Source of the DNA: Protopterus annectens
Lineage: Eukaryota > Chordata > Ceratodontiformes > Protopteridae
NCBI RefSeq assembly: GCF_019279795.1
Contig: NC_056745.1
Coordinates: 508,773,716 to 508,837,715, forward strand
Length of the DNA stretch: 64,000 nt
Reading direction: 5' to 3'
In this document: positions 58,030-64,000 of the stretch, piece after piece
How positions within the stretch are numbered: the stretch's first letter is position 1
How the letters are laid out: every line of letters begins with the position of its first letter
The notes under the pieces: model-generated
Told to the model about the DNA's origin: nothing
Seen by the model: the letters and a program-made list of their open reading frames with translations, nothing else
Database searches by the model: none
Translations under genes and position numbers: made by a program

Positions 58030-58990
58030 TGGAATGAGTTTCCAGGTCTTGAGAATGCTGACACCAAAGGCTTTTTAGGTACCATTGCAGTTTCCTCATA
58101 TGCAGTCTGGCATACGGAATGTGCAGAATGCAAGAAGCCATGAACCCTAGAGCTTGCAGGATTTTCCTTGCAGATAACTGGGTCCTGGTGGCTAGTTGAG
58201 AGAAGTAGGTTGTCAGGTATGTTTGGCTTTCTGCTGTAAGGAATGCCATCTGGGATGCCATGTCTAGGCTTGCTCCCAGGAATACATTTTTTTTGTGTGG
58301 GTACTTGTTTTGATTTCTTTTCATTGATAGTATACCCCAGGGAGGTCAGTTGGTCCTTTACAAAGTTCAGGTGCTTTAGCAGCTTTTCCTGTCTGCCGGA
58401 ATCAGGCAGTCATCTAAGTATGGATAAATTTGAATATTTCTTTGTTTGCAAAAAGCAATGGCGGGAGCCAGACATTTTGTGAAAACTCTGGGAGCAGTGG
58501 ATAAGCCAAAGGGAAGTGGAGAGAACTGAAAGTGCAGTGATCCTGCTCTGAAATGCATGATTCCGTGATTGGGATGTGTAGGTAGGCCACTTTTATGTCT
58601 AGGGTGGCTAACCAAGCATCCATGGAAAGCATAGGAAGAAGTTGCTGGAGGGTGAGAATTTTGGTATCACCAGAAAGGTGTTTATAATGGATAGGTCGAG
58701 GATGAGGCAACCATGTGCCTTCTTTTCTGGGTACCAGGAAGAGTCTGGAGTAGAAACCTTGGCCCATCTGTTCTGCAGGAACAAGCTCTATTACCCTCAG
58801 ACAGGAGGGAAAGGACTTGCTTTTTGGCCTCTGCCCACTGGTTTGGGGGAAGATCTGGGATCCCTTTTGGGGGTGGCAGTGTGTGAAAATTTGTATCCCT
58901 AGGACACTATGTTGAGGACCCATTGGTCGTTGGTAATGGTAGCCCAGTTGTTTGAGTGGAAGGAGAGTTTTCCTCCTAGGGGCAAGTGCA
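57974..58990 (-). pseudogene. DIRS E reverse transcriptase
   Basis: Order of motifs: GGKLSFHSNNW, GFYSRLFLVPRKEGTW, LATLDIKVAYLHIPI (first Asp), FSPLPFGLSTAPRVFTK, YPYLDDCLIPAD (LDD at 58409-58417), LSARKILQALGFMAS. The catalytic residues are intact but frames change near 58900, 58600 and 58370. Confidence 0.87.
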
Positions 58991-60877
58991 GGTGGGCAGA
59001 GGGAGGGGATGGAAGTGTAAACTCTTTGTGAGCTCTTACCATAAGGGAGTGGCTTTGCACTCCCTGGTTTTGAAGAGGAGGAACTCCATTGTTTAGATCT
59101 CTGCATTCCCTGGGGCTGTTGTCTGGGGGGACCTGCTTCCCCTTGGTCTGGGCTGAGCTGACCTGGGGGGCAAGAAAGGCCAAGTGCTTGGAGGGGCAAT
59201 GCCTACTGAACCTTGGTGGCTGGACCTGTAAGAAGTCTGTCTGCATAGATTTAGCTTTTTCTTCCATCTTTTTTAGGACCTCTTCTGCCTTGGTGCCAAT
59301 TGTACAAGGGTGCGTCCAATAATTTAGATTTGACATGGTCTGGCAAGGTCTGTTCCTTAAGCAAAGCATGCCTTTCAAGTACAGAACTAGTGACTGCTGC
59401 CCTGCAAGATGTTTCTAGGGTGTCAAAAACACATTGCAAGGTGTGCTTAGTTACTTGACTTGCAGAATGCATTAACTCTTGTAACTATTTTCTGCACAAG
59501 CAGGGAAAGATATTTTTTGTTTGAGGAGTTTCATGGTATGTTACTGATATTTCAGCATATGGAACTGAATTTAATGCTCTAATAGCAAGAGTAGCAGAGA
59601 TGTATACTTTTTTTTTTACTCCATCTGTCTAATGCTCGGGAATCCCTATCTGAGGGGGTGGGATTCTTAGCTGAAGTTGCTTTGATTCCTTTTGGTCCTT
59701 GAGAGATGACCTTAGGGTCAGCAGTAGGATTTTTGAAAAGAACTTTGAGAGTCAGGGGCTCTATAGTACCTGTCAGGTTTCCTGGGAGCAGGAGCGAGGG
59801 TGTCAGGTGTCAGACTGGATTCCATAAAAACAGTATCCACATCACCATCCACAACATTCAGGATAGGAGGAATGGTCAGAGGTCTGTGCTGTGGAAGATC
59901 TAAGAATTCCCTGAGTCACTTTTTTGACTGAGAATAATCCTGACATTCCCATTGGAAATGCTCCCTTAAAGTATGTAGGGTTCCCCAAATTTAAATTCCT
60001 CGGGTAGAGAGGCTGAAGGGATGGATTCCTCTGCATCATAATCCTCATAAGCAGAGAGGGCTTGCATATCTTCATATTCAGATGCATCAGAGTAATCAAG
60101 ACTCCTGCTCAGATAAAACTACTGGGGGCAATTCTCTTTCTTTAGGAAGGGGTAGCCTGGCTTCCCCTGATGAGCATTAAAAGGTCTGTGCCATTTTAAG
60201 CATTTGAGACCGAGGCAAGGAAGCAGGGGCCTGAGCTTGGTTCGTTTTTTTGGATGTGGTTTGTACCCTGGGCCTTAAAAACTCTGTTTTCAAAAGAACC
60301 ATAGACACGAAAGAAGTTGCCGGTCTGTGTCGAGAATCAGTAGTACGAAGCATTTCCTCGGAAGCCAGTGCCTGCTCAGTGGCTCCGGACCCATCCAACG
60401 TAGAGACATCCGCAGGATCCTTAGTCGAAGAGTCTTGTGGCATACTGGACTCCGAAAGGGTCTTGGTAGCGGCCTGCGAATCCACAGAAGCGGGCAATCA
60501 GGGGCTGGGAAAACGCCTCACTGAGGACTGGAAAACTGACTACTAGCTTAATGGAAGCGTCAGCAGTTTTGGACCTGTGCGGTCTGTCTCTGTCTTTATC
60601 CTTACGTTTTTTCGGAAGATCAGTTGTTGGATGGCTTACCAAAGCCATATTGGAAGTTGAGGACCGAGAGAGAAAATATCTAGCTACAACAAGGGCCCAA
60701 CGACGTACAGTTCTGGAGTTGAACAAAGCACAAAAGCGACAGTGGGGGACATCGTGGTCTGGGCCTAAACAAGTGACGCAGTAGGAAAGAAAGTGTTGGT
60801 GTGTATTTGCTTTCCGAAGGTGACCCAATTGGTAACTTTTTCTGACATCTGTTAGAGCAAGAAAAAAGGATCCCCAA
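58899..60877 (-). pseudogene. DIRS E gag
   Basis: The N-terminus around 60700-60877 has the Cys/His pattern CVTCLG, HDVPHCRFCALFN, like CARFN of A. Later blocks include VLKKMEEKAKSMQ and PRFSRHCPSKH near the end at 58899-59378. The frame shifts repeatedly (about 60420, 59840, 59470). It overlaps the RT start in another frame. Confidence 0.78.
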
Positions 60878-60959
60878 TGGGGTACTTAGCTTTAGAAAAC
60901 TTCAACTTCAGTTCGGAAATGAAAACTCAGGTAGCGGCCGACCGGCACTCGTGTGAATT

Positions 60960-61164
60960 GCTTCTGCTTTGGGCTCCTCTGCAAGAAAGACTGATGTAAT
61001 GGCGTCGGCTGCCTGTTTTTATACCACTGATGACCTGACGTCAGTCCTGGAGCAACAGCAACTGACGTAGAAATACTAAGCCTCTGGTATTCAGGCCGAT
61101 TGAGGGCTACCCTGGTAGGGATAACTCAAATGCGATGACTCCAACAGTGAAGCACGAAGAACAT
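60960..61164 (-). repeat. DIRS E 5' terminal repeat and promoter
   Basis: On the minus strand, ATGTTCTTCGTGCTTCACTG is the start, then GGTAGCCCTCAATCGGCC. TGACGTCA lies at 61036-61043 and the TATA-like region (TATAAAAACAGG on the minus strand) near 61010-61022, as in element A. Confidence 0.8.
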
Positions 61165-61761
61165 CTGAAAGTGTGAGGAGTCTACAGAGAAGCTCAAGTA
61201 TCTCCTGTAGTTGGTCCTTATGGGATGTACAGGTAGGCATCATTGATGTCCAAAGTGGCCAAGAATCCCAGAGGTAAAATTAAGGGGAAAAGGGTCTGCA
61301 GAGTAAGCATTTGAAAGGTGGGCACTTGCAGGAAAAGACTGACGTGGGAGAGATCTAGGATCAGTCTCCAAGGACCATCCTTTCTTGTGACTAGGAAGAG
61401 CCTTAAATAGAAACACCTTCCCTTTTTTGACACAGGGACAGATTGGATTGTTCCTTGGGCAAAAAAGACTGTCTATGACTGCTTGAAAAAGAGGGAGTTG
61501 CACTTTGAGTGGCTGGGGAATGCCCCTCAAACAACCCTTTTCTATGATGGATAAGACCTACCTGTCTGAGGTAATGTTTTTCAAAACAGGGAGACAGTGA
61601 GAGCACCTTAGTTATAGGGGAATGGTATCAAGAGGCTTGATCAGTAATGGCAGGTAGTCACAGACTACCTGCCCTGTCCTGAAACTGCAGTTTCTGAGCA
61701 GGTCTGGAAGACATTTGTTGCTTCCTGTTGCTCTTTCTGCCCCTGGAAAGAGGTGAAGGAA
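61165..61761 (-). pseudogene. Outer DIRS: RT fingers and palm start
   Basis: FYLRLFLVTRKDGPWRLILDL, TFQMLTLQTLFPL and LATLDINDAYLYIP (first catalytic Asp) are visible; the frame then reaches the right border of E. Upstream is the end of the gag-pol linker. A TTC motif is seen in the flank of F (GAAGGAA on the plus strand). Confidence 0.83.
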
Positions 61762-61958
61762 AGTACAGTTGTGTACCTACCATAAATGTAGATGTCCGAG
61801 TATATTCACTATTGCAGTCATTACACTTGCGTTATCCTGCTGGCAGGCTACCCGCAGTCAGCCTGAATTTCAAAGTCCTGGTCTGGCATCAGTTGCTGTC
61901 GCTTCTTCCCTGATGTCAGTGCGCCAGGGGTATACAAGATGCAGCAGATGCCATTTTA
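61762..61958 (-). mobile_element. DIRS F, 3' terminus only
   Basis: AGTACAGTTGTGTACCTACC, then GTTATCCTGCTGGCAGGCTACC and CCAGGGGTATACAAGATG, is closer to A's right terminus than to D or E. The element is cut at GCCATTTT by LINE G and presumably continues beyond the window. Confidence 0.82.
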
Positions 61959-64000
61959 TTTATTTTATTTTATTTATTTTACATTTGTTGACCGGGCTAG
62001 TCTAGCTGGATACATGTCCTTTTTCAGTAGAGGCCCGGGGAGAAAAGCTCCCAAATTTAACAGTAGTATCACTAAACAATTATCTACAATAAACTACATT
62101 AATATAATAATACAGGGATAAATAGCATTTTGAATATCCAAGCTGATAGTTAGGTAGGGATTTTATAAGATGATCAAATGATATAGATGCATGTGGAGGA
62201 TAGAAAAGTACTAGCTAAGCTTGAGAGGCAGAAGAGAGATTAGGTACAGATAGACCTATTGGGATTAGTCAGGGTTGGAACATGGGCATAACCATTGAGA
62301 CTTAAGAAGTTCTCTGAGATTGGTTTTGAATAGATTGAGTGAGGTCATGAGCCTAAGGTTGTTGGGAAGGGAATTCCATAGCTTTCCAATGGAGTTAGCA
62401 AAAAGAGCATTGCCGCCCTTGTTATTAGATTTGATGGTAAGTATCAGAGTACTGTTTGAGGATCAAAGGCTACTTAAGTTGGTGTAGGGGGTCAGGATTG
62501 TGCTCAGCGAGGGGGTTTTCTCTGGTTGATTAATCATTTTGAATGCTTCGGTGAGTTGGTTAAGAAGATTGGGCAGTTCCAGCCAGCCTAGTTTCTTGAG
62601 GTTGAGGCAGTGGTGGGTACGATAGGGTGTGCCTGTTACAAATCTGGCAATATGATGGTAGGTGGTAGAGAGGTTATTAAGCTCACGTTTGTTGAGGAAT
62701 GATAGTATCGGAGAGGCATATAGTAAGGTGGAAAGGAGATGGGTTCAAGTGATAGTCAATTTGGCATGAGGAGTGAGAAAGTTCTTTATTCTGTACATGG
62801 AGCCAAGTTTCTTGTTAACTGACTTTATGGTTTGGGCAAGGTGCATGTCGAATTTAAGCTTGTGGTCAATAGTGACACCTAATAGTTTGGTACAGGGGAC
62901 GGGCTCAATGATGGTGCCATTAAATGATTCCACAAAGAAGGTCCTTGGGTTATCAGGGGGGGGTTCTTGGGTCAGTGGATTGGTGGATGTGGGGGAAAAT
63001 AGAAGTAGCTTGGTTTTTGTCGGGTTGAGTATGAGTTTCCGTTCGGAGAACCATTTTTCAACTTTAGCGAAACATTGTTGGGTGGCTGCTTGGAGATTCT
63101 GAAGAGACCGATCAGAACAGATCAGGGTTGAGTCATCTGCATATTGAATGCAGGTGGCTCTGGGGATGACTGTGTGGAGATCATTTATAAAAACAGAGGA
63201 AAGAAGGGGACCAAGTATGGAGCCCTGTGGAACACCAATGTTGTTTGAGAGCAGGTGAGATAGACTATTTTGCCATCGGACTGCTTGCTGCCTGCCAGTG
63301 AGGTAATCCTTAAACCAGCATAGGGCTAGATTGTCAAGATGGAGGGTTTGTAGGGTGTGTAGTAATAGCTGGTGATTAACCATATCGAAAGCTTTTGATA
63401 GGTCGAGGAAGAGAGCAGAAGATGTTAGTTTTTTGTTACGGTTACTATTGACTGAGTCGACAAAGGAGAGGAGGGCAGTGGTTGTACTGTGCTGGGGCGG
63501 AAGCCATGCTGGGTTGTGGACAGGAGATTATTGAGGGTGAGGTAGTGTAGGAGTTGTTTGTGAATGCACCGTTCCATTATTTTAGCTATTGGAGACAATA
63601 TTGCAATGGGTCGATAGTTAGATATTTCTGTGGAGGAACCTCCCTTATGAAGTGGAATGATATATGATATTTTCCAAGTAGGGGGGATTGTAGCCTCAGT
63701 TATAGATCTATTAATCAGGATTGATATAGGACAGGCAATGACATCAGCCGATATTTGTAGGTATTCCGCTGGGAGGCGATCGGCCGCTAGGGTGGACGGC
63801 TTCAGTTTTTTTAATAGGGTACGGATATAGGAGAAAGAAACTGGTTGTAAGTTAAAGGAGAGAGGAGGTGTGTCGTCAGGAAGAGTTAGGGAGGGGGAAG
63901 AGGAAGGTAGATGATTGGCTAAGGACTGGATGGTCTCAGTAAAGAAAGTGTTAAAGGTGTTGGCTACTACCTCTGGTTCTTGACCAGTGAGATTCTCAGG
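61959..64000 (-). mobile_element. LINE G (CR1/L2-group), 3' part
   Basis: On the minus strand the reverse transcriptase enters at 64000 and ends at a TAA at 62265-62267; a 3' UTR follows and ends with an ATAAA-rich tail at 61959-61981. It is inserted within the terminal repeat of DIRS F. The family differs from LINE H in sequence and tail type. It is younger than F by nesting. Confidence 0.87.
62265..64000 (-). pseudogene. LINE G reverse transcriptase
   Basis: The RT shows IIPLHKGGSSTEISNYRPIA, QHGFRP, LFLDLSKAFDMVNH, GVPQGSILGPL, QYADDSTL (YADD at 63132-63143), NPTKTKLLLF and near the end LWNSLPNNLR. One base is missing in a C run at 63494-63497 (GGGG on the plus strand), which shifts the frame between HGFRP and LFLDLSKAF; otherwise the catalytic blocks are intact. 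The end block is the typical C-terminal LWNSLP region of CR1/L2 ORF2. Confidence 0.88.

Larger units (their letters stand above)
50291..61164 (-). mobile_element. DIRS retrotransposon E, composite, 10.9 kb
   Basis: The element runs from ATGTTCTTCGTG (right end, 61164) to CTGTACT (left end, 50291). gag 58899-60877, RT and RNase H 57301-58990, recombinase 56110-57130, complementary region 55982-56085, nested module 50634-55978, 3' repeat 50291-50510. The flanks join to the outer DIRS RT: SSHFQ before and FSALPFG after, in frame, with no duplication and no missing base. The layout is the same as D. Confidence 0.87.
30705..61761 (-). mobile_element. Outer DIRS retrotransposon, split by five insertions
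   Basis: The pieces 30705-31043, 37293-38969, 49522-50290 and 61165-61761, all minus strand, are one DIRS element whose order and reading frames join across the gaps. From right to left they give the RT fingers and palm start (61165-61761), the rest of RT and the RNase H start (49522-50290), the RNase H end, recombinase and internal complementary region (37293-38969), and the 3' terminus (30705-31043). Insertions are B, SINE 2, D, E and F; the gag part would lie beyond F and LINE G, outside the window. The recombinase lacks its C-terminal HxxR and Tyr part. Confidence 0.82.

Overview
The window is vertebrate repeat DNA with no recognisable host gene, RNA gene or CRISPR array. It contains DIRS-type tyrosine-recombinase retrotransposons, CR1/L2-group LINEs, a class I (gamma-like) endogenous retrovirus, tRNA-type SINEs and GT-rich satellites. 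Together these suggest a giant-genome vertebrate. A salamander or newt is most likely, with lungfish or caecilian as alternatives; this is inference from repeat content. Nearly every coding region carries frameshifts or stops.

Left part (1-4387): the 5' half of a CR1/L2-group LINE on the minus strand (1-2104), a plain spacer, and a LINE 3' tail on the plus strand (3232-3645).

Middle part (4388-28384): a Russian-doll locus. A SINE with a 14-bp target duplication was split by an endogenous retrovirus (4426-28133, 4-bp duplication AATG, tRNA-His-like primer site). The provirus spans 23.7 kb because about 13 kb of other repeats lies between its leader and gag: a SINE, a 5.5-kb DIRS element (A), LINE fragments, a 1-kb compound minisatellite and a 0.9-kb GT-rich array. 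Its gag-protease region is also present twice, with a 0.6-kb LINE fragment between the copies.

Right part (28385-64000): after a spacer and another LINE tail, a DIRS element on the minus strand (outer element, 30705 to at least 61761) is split by five insertions: another DIRS family (B, 31044-37292) inside its internal complementary region, a SINE (38447-38672), two 10.5-10.9-kb DIRS elements (D, 38970-49521, in RNase H; E, 50291-61164, in the RT palm) and a third (F, from 61762). F is in turn cut by a LINE (G) that runs off the window. Removing D or E restores the interrupted reading frame without target duplication.

The most interesting observation is that D and E both carry, at the same position between the internal complementary region and the 3' terminal repeat, a 5.1-5.3-kb second DIRS-like module. 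It has its own inverted ends and gag-like remnants but no visible RT or recombinase. Element A shows the empty site. This suggests a DIRS-within-DIRS composite that amplified as a unit.
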